Shown here piece after piece: positions 17,115-25,548 of a stretch of 64,000 bases of DNA (the stretch's first letter is position 1; every line of letters starts with the position of its first letter). The stretch comes from Streptomyces tauricus (lineage in GTDB: Bacteria > Actinomycetota > Actinomycetes > Streptomycetales > Streptomycetaceae): assembly GCF_014650955.1 (NCBI RefSeq), contig NZ_BMVY01000005.1, forward strand, positions 186,001 to 250,000, read 5' to 3'. The notes beneath the pieces were generated by a model. It worked only from the letters and a program-made list of their open reading frames with translations, did no database searches and was not told the DNA's origin. The position numbers and the translations under genes are program-made.

Positions 17115-17338
17115 TTGTCCACTGAGTTATCCACAGAGATTTCCACAGTGGGGAAAAGGTCAGAAGATCTGTGGATAACCCTCTCGGTACTGCCGTCATG
17201 TTGACGCCGGTGTGACTGACCTACCGGGATCCGGAAGCATGTTCGCCCCCTGTCCTGCCTGGGGAAACCCAGGTCAGCGACAGGGGGCACACTTGTTCCC
17301 ACACAGCATGCACAGGATCCGCCACGGTCTGTGGACAA
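17115..17338. promoter_or_regulatory. Cluster of DnaA boxes in the crgA-rhomboid intergenic region
   Basis: Boxes seen: TTGTCCACT 17115-17123, TTATCCACA 17127-17135, a weaker TTTCCACA at 17140-17147, TGTGGATAA 17170-17178 and TGTGGACAA 17330-17338. The density is comparable to part of oriC, although oriC is about 36 kb away. The gap also contains a hairpin at 17245-17288. Confidence 0.7.
17245..17288. terminator. Hairpin between convergent crgA and rhomboid genes
   Basis: GCCCCCTGTC at 17245-17254 pairs with GACAGGGGGC at 17279-17288, with an inner CCTGGG/CCCAGG stem. Its position between convergent genes suggests a bidirectional terminator. Confidence 0.65.
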
Positions 17339-17347
17339 CGTGGACGC

Positions 17348-18244
17348 TCAGGTGAGCTGACCAGTCCTGATGAGTGTCATGACCACAACCGCGAGCAGCA
17401 CCAGCGCACACGCGCCGTACTGGATGAGCGCACGTCGCTCGCGGGGCGCGTGCACCATCGCGTAGCCGATGAGGACACCACCGACGAGGCCGCCGATGTG
17501 GGCTTCCCAGGCGATGTTGCTCCACCCGAAGGTGAAGATCAGGTTGATCACCAGCAGGGCGATGACCGGGCGCATGTCGTAGTTGAGCCGCCGCATCAGG
17601 ATGGCGGTCGCGCCGAAGAGACCGAAGATCGCTCCGGAGGCACCGAGCGAGGGCTGGTTCGGCTCGGCGATCAGATACGTGAGCGCGCTGCCGGCGAGTC
17701 CGGAGACCCCGTACAGGGCGAGATAGCGGGCGCGGCCGAGCGCCGCCTCCAGGGGGCCGCCGATCCACCACAGGCTGAGCATGTTGAAAGCGATGTGGAT
17801 ATAGCTCCCGTGCAGGAACATCGCCGTGACCATCCGGTACCACTGGCCCTCGGCCACACCCTCGACATCGCCGAGGATCGGCACGAACGCCCGGCCGATC
17901 AGGTCGAAGCTGTCGGTGAACCGGTCGCCCACGGAGAGCTGGACCAGATAGACCGCGAGATTGAGGCCGACGAGGATCTTGGTGACGAGCCGCGGGTCCG
18001 AGGTGACCGTGCCGCCCGCGAGGGTGCGGGGCTGCGACGCTCCGGGCGCGTGCCCGGTGCCGGAACCCTCTCGTACGCACTCGGGGCACTGGAAGCCGAC
18101 CGAAGCGCTGATCATGCACTCGGGGCAGATGGGGCGCTCGCACCGGGTGCAGCGGACGCCGGTCTCCCGGTCCGGATGCCGGTAGCAGGTGGGCAGGCTC
18201 GGGGCACCCTGAGGTCCCTGCGGGCTGCCTGGTGCCTGGTCCAT
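17348..18244 (-). CDS. Rhomboid-family intramembrane serine protease with N-terminal zinc ribbon
   Basis: The 298-residue protein starts at ATG 18244. Residues about 15-55 carry CYRHPDRETGVRCTRC and CPECM...CPECV, a B-box/zinc-ribbon-like cytosolic domain. Six or seven transmembrane helices follow. The catalytic Ser is in LGASGAIFGLFG and the catalytic His in WEAHIGGLVGG. HIAFNMLSLWW is the usual rhomboid His-Asn motif. It cleaves transmembrane helices of unknown substrates. The gene is conserved in this position near crgA and ppiA. Confidence 0.93.
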   Translation of the reverse strand: MDQAPGSPQGPQGAPSLPTCYRHPDRETGVRCTRCERPICPECMISASVGFQCPECVREGSGTGHAPGASQPRTLAGGTVTSDPRLVTKILVGLNLAVYLVQLSVGDRFTDSFDLIGRAFVPILGDVEGVAEGQWYRMVTAMFLHGSYIHIAFNMLSLWWIGGPLEAALGRARYLALYGVSGLAGSALTYLIAEPNQPSLGASGAIFGLFGATAILMRRLNYDMRPVIALLVINLIFTFGWSNIAWEAHIGGLVGGVLIGYAMVHAPRERRALIQYGACALVLLAVVVMTLIRTGQLT

Positions 18245-18396
18245 CGGGTTCCCCTCATCCTTCTGTACGCACGGGGTACACAACGCACCGCCCCGCTCAT
18301 CCTTACGGACGGGCGGGGCGTTTGGTTCCCTGCGGGAGCCCTCCGGCACCGGGCCGGAAGGGGACTCACCGACAGGGGAAGTCCGCGGTTGTCGGG

Positions 18397-18924
18397 TCAG
18401 CGGGTCTCGACGACGACCGACTCGATGACGACGTCCTGGAGGGGACGGTCGGTGCGCGGGTTCGTCGGCAGCGAGATGATGGCGTCCACGATCTTCTGGC
18501 TGGCCCCCTCGGTGACCTCACCGAAGATGGTGTGCTTGCGGGTCAGCCACGCCGTCGGGGAAACAGTGATGAAGAACTGGGAGCCATTGGTGCCCGGGCC
18601 GGCGTTCGCCATGGCCAGCAGGTACGGCTTGTCGAAGGCGAGGTCCGGGTGGAACTCGTCCTCGAACTCGTAGCCGGGGCCGCCGGTGCCGTTGCCCAGC
18701 GGGTCGCCGCCCTGGATCATGAAGCCGCTGATCACGCGGTGGAAGACCGTGCCGTCGTAGAGCTTGTCCGTCGTCTTGGCACCCGTGGCCGGGTTGGTCC
18801 ACTCACGCTCGCCCTTGGCGAGTTCCACGAAGTTCCGGACCGTCTTGGGCGCGTGGTTCGGCAGGAGCCGCACTTCGATGTCGCCGTGATTGGTCTTCAG
18901 GGTGGCGTAAAGCTGCTCGGCCAC
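18397..18924 (-). CDS. ppiA: Cyclophilin-type peptidyl-prolyl cis-trans isomerase
   Basis: The 175-residue protein starts at GTG 18924 (VAEQLYATLKTNHGDIEV). Cyclophilin active-site motifs are present: FHRVISGFMIQGGDP (Arg, Phe, Met, Gln), GTNGSQFFIT and KHTIFGEVTEG. No signal peptide is present, so it acts in the cytosol to catalyse prolyl isomerisation during folding. The size equals that of single-domain bacterial cyclophilins. An upstream continuation of the frame to about 19.99 kb is only an antisense shadow of the DUF5324 gene. Confidence 0.95.
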   Translation of the reverse strand: MAEQLYATLKTNHGDIEVRLLPNHAPKTVRNFVELAKGEREWTNPATGAKTTDKLYDGTVFHRVISGFMIQGGDPLGNGTGGPGYEFEDEFHPDLAFDKPYLLAMANAGPGTNGSQFFITVSPTAWLTRKHTIFGEVTEGASQKIVDAIISLPTNPRTDRPLQDVVIESVVVETR

Positions 18925-19263
18925 GATCTGCCTTCCGTTGTCCTTTGTGACTGACCGATCCTCGCACGGACCGCGCCGCCAGTCTTCCGTCACCGCCGTA
19001 CACACCGGTTCAGCCGCTTCGCACCAAACAGGCGCGCGGTCGGGGGATCCGTGGCATTGTCGTCCCAGGCTCCTGTTGCACCATATTGATCGGTTATTGC
19101 ACCAAGTACACCCGGAGTCACCATTCATGACCCGGATGCCTGTCCTCACATGCCCCGAAGTGCTCCGGCAGGCATGATCCGGATAAGGGTGGAAAGGCGA
19201 ACTGTGACTTTCCGGGGGACGGCCCCCGAGCCCCCATGTACGCCACCGAGGAGGAGGATCCCC
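18925..19263. other. Divergent promoter region between ppiA and the DUF5324 gene
   Basis: No gene is supported. AT-richer sequence near 19070-19110 may contain promoter elements. A GTG at 19203 could extend the downstream gene by 20 codons but has a poorer binding site than 19264. Confidence 0.4.
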
Positions 19264-19980
19264 GTGACCCGCAAGGACAGCGTGCGCGCGGCGGCCGAGT
19301 CGGCGAAGGACAGCGTGCGGCACGCCGCGGAAGTGGTGGCGCCCTACGCCGACACGACAAAGGACCGAGCCACCCACTACGCGCATGAAGCACGTGTGAA
19401 GCTCGCACCCAAGGTGTCGTCCGCCGCCGTCACAGCCGCCGAACAGGCACGCACCCAGTACGACGCCCATCTCGCACCACGTATCGAGCAGGCGCTCACC
19501 CATGTGCCGCCGAAGGTCGATCACGCCGCGCACGAGGCCGCCGTCCGTACGCGCAAGGCCGCTCGGCAGGCGGCGGACTACTCCCGTCCGCGGATCGAGC
19601 AGGCCAGGGCCGCGGCCGGACCCGTCCGTGAGCAGGCCGCGTCCCGGAGCACGGCGGCGCTGGCAGCTCTGCGCGGCCAGGTCTCGGCCAAGGAGGTCGA
19701 GAAGCTGGTCCGCAAGCACGAGCGGCGGGCCAGGACCGGCCGCCTCGCCAAGAGGCTGGCCGTTCTGGGCCTCCTGGCCGGTGGCGCCTTCGCCGCCTGG
19801 AAGTGGTGGGACAAGCAGGCCAACCCGGACTGGCTGGTCGAACCGCCCGCCGCCACCGAGGTCCCGGAGACCGGCCGTCTGACGTCGGTCGACGGCAGCG
19901 GCCAGGAAGACCTCGACCCCGAGGTCCAGGCCAAGCAGGCCGAGGCAGAGGCAGCGGCGGACCGCACCGAGCGCGGCTGA
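19264..19980 (+). CDS. DUF5324 family apolipoprotein-like coiled membrane protein
   Basis: The 238-residue protein starts at GTG 19264 behind GAGGAGGAGG. The N-terminal two thirds are Ala-rich amphipathic helices with repeated AxxAxxxVxxxAxxYA-like heptad spacing (YADTTKDRATHYAHEARVKL). One transmembrane span follows at about residues 161-178 (AKRLAVLGLLAGGAFAAWKW), then a short acidic tail. This is the pattern of DUF5324. Function is unknown; it may be an envelope-associated scaffold. Confidence 0.82.
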   Translation: MTRKDSVRAAAESAKDSVRHAAEVVAPYADTTKDRATHYAHEARVKLAPKVSSAAVTAAEQARTQYDAHLAPRIEQALTHVPPKVDHAAHEAAVRTRKAARQAADYSRPRIEQARAAAGPVREQAASRSTAALAALRGQVSAKEVEKLVRKHERRARTGRLAKRLAVLGLLAGGAFAAWKWWDKQANPDWLVEPPAATEVPETGRLTSVDGSGQEDLDPEVQAKQAEAEAAADRTERG

Positions 19981-20046
19981 CGCGTCCGGCACGTCTGACG
20001 TGCGCGGCGCCGATACCGGGCATGCCGGAAACGGACACAGTGAAGA

Positions 20047-20085
20047 GCTGTAGGGCAGGAGGCTTCAAGTCTGCTGCCCTACAGC
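20047..20085 (+). terminator. Hairpin downstream of the DUF5324 gene
   Basis: GCTGTAGGGCAG at 20047-20058 pairs perfectly with CTGCCCTACAGC at 20074-20085 over a 15-nt loop. It lies 66 bp after the stop, and the parS palindrome follows directly. Confidence 0.7.
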
Positions 20086-20087
20086 CA

Positions 20088-20103
20088 TGTTTCACGTGAA
20101 ACA
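20088..20103. other. parS: parS site (exact consensus)
   Basis: TGTTTCACGTGAAACA is a perfect 16-bp palindrome equal to the Streptomyces ParB-binding consensus. It lies about 33 kb left of oriC in an intergenic position. Confidence 0.92.
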
Positions 20104-20474
20104 GACGCCGCCCGTCGAGGTGCGCGATACCTGCCTGACCCCTCGGCGACTGCGCAACTGCATCGCGATGGCGCTGTTTACGTCATCGATCCGCGATGAC
20201 GTTTGCAATCGACCGACTGTGCAACATTCGCACCGATCCGACTAACGGAGCGCAGCGTTCTGGTTACGCACCTTCGTTCACAGCAGCTCACGCATGCCTT
20301 CACGACTCCTGCATGCCACCCCCACGTCACCCCGACCACCCGAGCGACAGCCACGCACGCCTCCCGCCGGGCACTCCTTTGCGCAAACAATCGCAAAGAT
20401 CGCAACGAAAACCCTGTGACGCACCTCACCGCACATGACCCAATGGAGTTTCGGCACCTCAGGAAAGGTGCATC

Positions 20475-20582
20475 TTGAAGGTTGATGAGGCCACGTCACG
20501 TCACGACGGAGGACCAATTCCCGCCCGCCCCGGACCCGTTGAGGAGGCCGACGCGGAGCGGGATCACCACGACATCACGTGA
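20475..20582 (+). CDS. Possible 35-aa peptide
   Basis: A TTG at 20475 follows AGGAAAGG at 20461-20468. The frame encodes a 35-residue hydrophilic peptide (LKVDEATSRHDGG start, DHHDIT end) with GC-rich third positions unlike the AT-richer DNA just upstream. It could be a small gene or a remnant. No family is recognised. Confidence 0.3.
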   Translation: MKVDEATSRHDGGPIPARPGPVEEADAERDHHDIT

Positions 20583-20710
20583 GATCGAAATTCTTCACAG
20601 GCGATGCACCTCGCACCACGGGCAGCAGCACGGACGGACGCACAGTCGGCCTCCACAGGCCCCCGAGAGGGACGGCGCTCGCCCGGTTCCCCCGCCCCAC
20701 CACATGAGAA

Positions 20711-20749
20711 AACCCCCTCCGACCTGCGTAAAGCCGGTCGGAGGGGGTT
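20711..20749 (-). terminator. Terminator of tRNA-Ala
   Basis: A 14-bp perfect stem (20711-20724 with 20736-20749) lies just past the tRNA-Ala 3' end on the minus strand. Confidence 0.85.
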
Positions 20750-20756
20750 CTACTTG

Positions 20757-20829
20757 TGGAGCCTAGGGGAGTCGAACCCCTGACATCTGCCATGCAAAGA
20801 CAGCGCTCTACCAACTGAGCTAAGGCCCC
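20757..20829 (-). tRNA. tRNA-Ala (anticodon TGC)
   Basis: This 73-nt cloverleaf has acceptor GGGGCCT pairing with AGGCTCC (one G-U), D arm with AGCTCAGTTGGTAGAGC, anticodon loop TTTGCAT (TGC), and T loop TTCGACT. CCA is not encoded. Confidence 0.96.
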
Positions 20830-21012
20830 GAAAGGGAGGCAAACGCCGGAAAGATCTCCCTCCGGACGGCCACCGCAGACCAGAGTACCGGGTCACCCCG
20901 GGTATCCCGCAAAAAGATTGGGGGTCCCCGTGCACGACCACTCTCCGTAAGATGCTCGACGTGGTTCGCTACAGCGAACCGCGGTACTTGGGGAAGCGAT
21001 GGGGAGACGCGC

Positions 21013-21564
21013 ATGGACGCCGCACAGCAGGAAGCAACCGCGAGAGCCCGCGAGCTGCAGCGGAACTGGTACGGGGAGCCGCTGGGGGCGCTCTTCCGTA
21101 GGCTCATAGATGACCTGGGTCTCAACCAGGCCCGTCTGGCGGGGGTGCTCGGTCTGTCCGCGCCCATGCTGTCTCAGTTGATGAGCGGCCAGCGCGCCAA
21201 GATCGGCAATCCCGCGGTGGTCCAGCGCGTACAGCTGCTGCAGGATCTCGCAGGTCAGGTCGCGGACGGCAGTGCCAGCGCCGCCGAGGCCACCGAACGC
21301 ATGGACGAGATCAAGAAGTCTCAAGGGGGCTCGGTGCTCAGCAACACCACGCAGTCGACGACCACTTCGGGCGGTGCGCCCACGGTGAAGCGCGTGGTGC
21401 GCGAGATCCAGTCACTGCTGCGCTCGGTGTCCGCGGCCGGGGACATCATCGACGCGGCGGACACCCTCGCCCCGACCCACCCGGAACTGGCAGAGTTCCT
21501 CCGGGTGTACGGAGCCGGCCGCACTTCCGACGCGGTCGCCCACTACCAGTCCCACCAGAACTGA
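21013..21564 (+). CDS. Helix-turn-helix DNA-binding protein, 183 aa
   Basis: It starts at ATG 21013 after GGGGAG. An XRE-like HTH lies at about residues 32-65 (LGLNQARLAGVLGLSAPMLSQL). A Ser/Thr/Gly linker and a helical C-terminal domain (SLLRSVSAAGDIIDAADTL) follow, the latter probably for dimerisation. It is a cytosolic regulator of unknown targets. It precedes a Ser/Thr kinase gene by 134 bp in the same direction, which suggests but does not prove functional linkage. Confidence 0.85.
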   Translation: MDAAQQEATARARELQRNWYGEPLGALFRRLIDDLGLNQARLAGVLGLSAPMLSQLMSGQRAKIGNPAVVQRVQLLQDLAGQVADGSASAAEATERMDEIKKSQGGSVLSNTTQSTTTSGGAPTVKRVVREIQSLLRSVSAAGDIIDAADTLAPTHPELAEFLRVYGAGRTSDAVAHYQSHQN

Positions 21565-21698
21565 GTACACCGCCCGGCAGCCGAACACCCCGCCACCGGA
21601 GCCCTGTCGGGGCTTCCGGCCACCGGAAGTCAGGCAGCCGGGCACCTCGAGAAAGGCCGCCGCAGTACCGACCGCCGAAGGGGGAGCGACGCACGACC

Positions 21699-23387
21699 AT
21701 GGGTGAGGTCTTCGCCGGCCGGTACGAACTGGTCGACCCGATCGGACACGGGGGAGTCGGTGCCGTCTGGCGCGCCTGGGACCACCGGCGACGCCGGTAT
21801 GTGGCCGCCAAGGTGCTCCAGCAGAGCGACGCCCACTCGCTGCTGCGTTTCGTACGCGAGCAGGCGGTCCGGATCGACCACCCCCATGTGCTCGCTCCCG
21901 CCAGCTGGGCCGCCGACGACGACAAGGTCCTGTTCACCATGGATCTCGTCGGTGGTGGATCCCTGGTCCATCTGATCGGGGACTACGGCCCGCTGCCACC
22001 GCCCTTCGTCTGCACCCTGCTCGACCAGCTGCTGGCGGGGCTCGCCGCGGTGCACGCGGAGGGCATCGTGCACCGTGACATCAAGCCCGCCAACATCCTG
22101 CTGGAGTCGACCGGAACCGGCCGCCCCCGGCTGCGGCTGTCCGACTTCGGCATCTCGATGCGCCTCGGCGAACCACGGCTCACCGAGACCAACTACGTGG
22201 TGGGCACCCCCGGTTACTTCGCGCCCGAGCAGCTGCTCGGCGCCGACCCCGACTTCCCCGCCGACCTCTTCGCCGTAGGACTGGTGGCTCTCTATCTCCT
22301 GGAGGGCGCCAAACCCGACGCCAAGGCGCTGGTCGAGCACTTCGAGGCCCATGGCACGCCAGGCGCCCCCAAGGGGATTCCCGAGCCTCTGTGGCAGGTC
22401 GTGGCGTCCCTGCTCGAACCGGATCCCCACGCGCGGTTCCGCACGGCCAACGGAGCGCGGAAGGCGCTCGTCTCGGCCAGGGAGCTCCTTCCGGAGCCCG
22501 GCCCCGACGACGAGCTGATCGAGATATTCGACCAACTCGGCCCGCTTCCTTCGGGGTTCGGTCCCGAGGGTCCCCTCACAAGCACGGCTGCCACTGCTAC
22601 GACCACTACGACCGCTACCGCGATGCCTCGGGCTACTGGGTCCGAACAGGCACAGGGGCCAGGACCTGGACCTGGGCCTGGACCGGGGCCGGCGTCGGGG
22701 TCGCAGCCAGGACAGGCCCAACGGACGGGCACGGTGTCGAGTGGAGCCTCTCCGGAGGCCGATACGGGAACCGCTTCCCCGGCGGGCGGTCCCGCAGTGG
22801 ACGGTCCCTCCCCCGGCCCTTCCCCTTCCACTTCGGCTGCCGCTCCCGGGCGGTGGACCGGTGGCATACCGCCCCAGCCGACCATCGCTCCCGCCCCTCC
22901 GCAGCCCCTCACTGCGTCGGACACCGGCAGCTTCCATCTGCCACCCCCGCTTCAAGAAGAGCAGTCCCTTGCTCCCCCCGCCCCGCGCGAACTCCCGGAT
23001 TCCGCGTACTCCTCGTCGCAGTCGTACGAACCCACACACGTGCCCTCCCCCCAGACCCCGTACCCAGCGGCTCCCGCCGCCGCGCCTCCGTCTACGCCTA
23101 CGCCACAACCCCAGCCACAATCGCCCCCACCGGCACTGCCCCTGTCCGCGCCCCAGCCCCTGCCCCAACCTCTGCCGCTGCCGCAGCCACAGCCTCGTGA
23201 GACAGCCTCTACTGCTTCATACACCGCTCAAGGCGTTCGGGTTCCGCCTCAGGCGCAGCCGGTCGCGCGGCACCGCGCCAGGCGGGCACGGCGGCGGCCC
23301 GGACCGCCCATGGCGGTGACGGTTCCGGTTCTCCTGCTCGCGCTGATCTGCTTCGCGGTCGGATTCTGGGCGCTGACACAGCTCTGA
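21699..23387 (+). CDS. Membrane serine/threonine protein kinase with Pro-rich linker
   Basis: The 562-residue protein starts at ATG 21699. The kinase domain at about residues 5-270 has GHGGVGAVWRAW, a VAAK lysine, HRDIKPANILL, DFGISM and APEQLLG. A long Pro/Thr/Gln-rich linker (about 290-530) follows, then one transmembrane helix at the extreme C-terminus (VTVPVLLLALICFAVGFWAL) with almost nothing outside. Unlike PknB it has no extracytoplasmic sensor, so its signal is probably cytoplasmic or from a partner. The linker is low complexity and repetitive at DNA level. Confidence 0.92.
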   Translation: MGEVFAGRYELVDPIGHGGVGAVWRAWDHRRRRYVAAKVLQQSDAHSLLRFVREQAVRIDHPHVLAPASWAADDDKVLFTMDLVGGGSLVHLIGDYGPLPPPFVCTLLDQLLAGLAAVHAEGIVHRDIKPANILLESTGTGRPRLRLSDFGISMRLGEPRLTETNYVVGTPGYFAPEQLLGADPDFPADLFAVGLVALYLLEGAKPDAKALVEHFEAHGTPGAPKGIPEPLWQVVASLLEPDPHARFRTANGARKALVSARELLPEPGPDDELIEIFDQLGPLPSGFGPEGPLTSTAATATTTTTATAMPRATGSEQAQGPGPGPGPGPGPASGSQPGQAQRTGTVSSGASPEADTGTASPAGGPAVDGPSPGPSPSTSAAAPGRWTGGIPPQPTIAPAPPQPLTASDTGSFHLPPPLQEEQSLAPPAPRELPDSAYSSSQSYEPTHVPSPQTPYPAAPAAAPPSTPTPQPQPQSPPPALPLSAPQPLPQPLPLPQPQPRETASTASYTAQGVRVPPQAQPVARHRARRARRRPGPPMAVTVPVLLLALICFAVGFWALTQL

Positions 23388-23396
23388 GCCGCTGGG

Positions 23397-24839
23397 CTAC
23401 CGGGCCCGGGACCGTCCGTACGTCCGTGAAGCTCCTCCGCCGGCAACGGGCACGGCGGCCTCGGGCGCGTCCGCCCCCGCCCGCCGCCGAGCGACCACCG
23501 TCCACATCACGAGCCCGAGTACCAGCACGGATCCCGTACCGATGCCGCCCACGGCCACCGCCTTCATCGCGATGTTCTCGCTCGAAGAGCCACCGTCACC
23601 GCCGTCTCCACCGGTCGCCGCGCTGCCGCTCGCCGCGGCGTCCTTGTCCTTCGCGGTGACCTCGAAGACGTCACGCGGCACGGCGGCACCGCTGTAGGCC
23701 GGCGCCTCCCCGGCCGTACCCCTCACCCGCACGCGCAGCGTCAGCTCGAACGGCCCGTCGCCGAACTTGTCCGACATCTCCTCCGCGAGATGCACGACGA
23801 GGTAGTACCAGCCGGCGAACCGCATGCCGCCGGCCTGGTCGTCCACGGCGAACCGGTTCTCGTACGCGACCGGAGGCAACGGTTCCAGCCCGGTCCGCTT
23901 CCGCGAGCCGTCGTATCCGACGTCGGCGTCGTCCACCAGGGCCCGTACGGGGTTGTGGAGCGCCATGACGAGCGCGTTCCCCAGATAGCCGTCACCGCTC
24001 GCCGGGCCCAGTTCGGCGGTGGCGTCCAGTTGCTGCCCCCAGTCGACGGGAACGCGGTAGAAAAGCGTCTGTCCGGCCCGGATCCCGTCCTTCCAGACGC
24101 CCTCTTCCAACGAGCGCGCGCCACTGAAGCTCGTACCGCCCTCGCGGGTCCGGGCGAGGCCGTCGAGCGCCTGGGGGGAGGCGGAGTCCCACACCTGAGG
24201 GGCGGCCGTCGAAGTGACCTTCTCCAGAGCGGGCTCAGAGACGTACTGGAGCTCCAGCTCCCAGTCGTCCAACGACGAGCCGGGCCCACTCGTACGCTCG
24301 ACGAGCACCGTGTACGTACCGGCACTCTTGCAGGTGTACGCGCCGGGGCCGGCCCTCCGCGACGCCCAGGCGGTCAGCGGGCGCGGGCTCTCGGTGGGTC
24401 CGAAACGGGCGATACCGGCATCCCCGGAGAAGCATCTGTGGCCGTCGGAGTCCTGGAGGGATACCTTGATGCCGTCCGAGTACGTGACCTTCGTACCCGG
24501 CTTGGGCACGGCGGTGGCCGACACGTAGGCGCTGGACGCGCTGGAAGCGTCGGACACTCCGGACGCGCTGGACACCTCATCGAGCCGCAGCCCGTAGTAG
24601 AGCTTTCCGTTGTCGCGGATGGTGCTCCGGTAGTACGTGCCCGGTGTCAGACGCACGGCGTCGGCGGTGTTCGTCGCGCCCTCGATCCGCTCGGCGTCGG
24701 CGGCGAAGCGGTAGGGAGAGGGAGTGCCGGCCGCGGTCGCCGTCGTCGCCTGCCCCGCCACTGCCACGACCGAGAACAGCGCCGCCGCCCCGGCCAGGAC
24801 CGTACGGCCGCGCCACCATCCCCTGCGCCGCCCCATCAC
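23397..24839 (-). CDS. Exported protein with C-terminal membrane anchor, unknown function
   Basis: The 480-residue protein starts at ATG 24839. A signal peptide is evident: basic MMGRRRGWWRGR, then a hydrophobic stretch, with cleavage expected near residues 35-38 (ATTATAAG). The extracytoplasmic part is rich in Ser, Gly and Asp, with LTPGTYYRSTIRDNGKLYY and two Cys-containing segments. A Gly-rich stalk, a transmembrane helix (about 430-452) and a basic/Ala tail follow. It stops 9 bp past the convergent kinase gene end. I recognise no domain. Confidence 0.75.
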   Translation of the reverse strand: MMGRRRGWWRGRTVLAGAAALFSVVAVAGQATTATAAGTPSPYRFAADAERIEGATNTADAVRLTPGTYYRSTIRDNGKLYYGLRLDEVSSASGVSDASSASSAYVSATAVPKPGTKVTYSDGIKVSLQDSDGHRCFSGDAGIARFGPTESPRPLTAWASRRAGPGAYTCKSAGTYTVLVERTSGPGSSLDDWELELQYVSEPALEKVTSTAAPQVWDSASPQALDGLARTREGGTSFSGARSLEEGVWKDGIRAGQTLFYRVPVDWGQQLDATAELGPASGDGYLGNALVMALHNPVRALVDDADVGYDGSRKRTGLEPLPPVAYENRFAVDDQAGGMRFAGWYYLVVHLAEEMSDKFGDGPFELTLRVRVRGTAGEAPAYSGAAVPRDVFEVTAKDKDAAASGSAATGGDGGDGGSSSENIAMKAVAVGGIGTGSVLVLGLVMWTVVARRRAGADAPEAAVPVAGGGASRTYGRSRAR

Positions 24840-25027
24840 GCGCCCCCTCGCCGTAACCCGGACCCCTACTCAACGGGCTCCCGCAGGCCGGCGCCGTCGC
24901 TGTCCCGACACTGTCCCGAACGCCCGCGAAGCCTCGACCATCCTGCCCCTCGGACCGCCGCGCCACCCCCTCTTCGGTGACACAAACGCTTCCTGTGACG
25001 CTCACCCCTCTGTTCCCGCCAAACACA

Positions 25028-25059
25028 AAACCCCGGCCGCAGCAAGGCGGCCGGGGTTT
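25028..25059. terminator. Terminator hairpin between the DLW-39 gene and the exported-protein gene
   Basis: AAACCCCGGCCGC at 25028-25040 pairs with GCGGCCGGGGTTT at 25047-25059. It lies downstream of the DLW-39 stop on the minus strand and ends in a T-rich flank. Confidence 0.8.
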
Positions 25060-25081
25060 GTACTGAGACTGTCGTCGACAC

Positions 25082-25210
25082 TCACGAACCCGTGGGCACG
25101 GAGTCGGTCGCCTCCGTCCACAGGTCCTGCTCGGCGCGATCCGCCTGGATCTGGCGGTACACGAGGAGCCCGCCGATGGCGGCCAGTGCGACCAGGAGAA
25201 GCTTCTTCAC
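25082..25210 (-). CDS. DLW-39 family small membrane protein, 42 aa
   Basis: A GTG start at 25210 follows purine-rich sequence. The peptide has a basic MKK start, one transmembrane span (about residues 4-18), then YRQIQADRAEQDLWTEATDS, which contains the DLW motif that names this small actinobacterial family. Function is unknown. Genes of this family often sit near gyrA and tRNA-Ile/tRNA-Ala; here the AICE and accessory genes separate it from gyrA. Confidence 0.85.
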   Translation of the reverse strand: MKKLLLVALAAIGGLLVYRQIQADRAEQDLWTEATDSVPTGS

Positions 25211-25548
25211 CGCGAGACCTCGTCTTTCTTAGGCGTTGGGGACTTCTGGCGCCCGACTATACACACCGGCCGATACCGATCGGTGACCTGCGTCGGGGCC
25301 TCAACTGCCCGTCGGGGCAGCGCATTAGGACCGGAGTCGTCCGCTCCGATCGGAGGGTGATCACATCCTCACCGAGGGTGATTTCGCCCCGCTTTCCTCA
25401 TGCTTCCGCTCATTTAGTGAGCAATGAGCCCATCCGAGTGGTGTTCATCAGAAGATCGCCGTGCCACGGGCGTCGGTCCGTCACTTCGCAACCGACATAC
25501 ACATCATGAGGAAAGTATGCAAATCCACCCACCCGAAAGAGAGGGACC
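25211..25548. other. 338-bp gap, promoter region
   Basis: No gene is seen. It carries two direct copies of GAGGGTGAT at 25353-25361 and 25374-25382, 21 bp apart (two helical turns), which could be a regulator site. AT-richer DNA precedes the gene at 25549. Confidence 0.35.

Larger units (their letters stand above)
19981..20474. other. Gap holding a hairpin, a parS site and a lower-GC segment
   Basis: After the DUF5324 stop comes a 12-bp stem hairpin (20047-20058 with 20074-20085), then an exact parS. Sequence from about 20190 to 20470 is noticeably less GC-rich than its surroundings. It contains repeated CGCAA/TTGCG words, including TTTGCGCAAA at 20380-20389. No convincing gene is seen. Confidence 0.5.
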
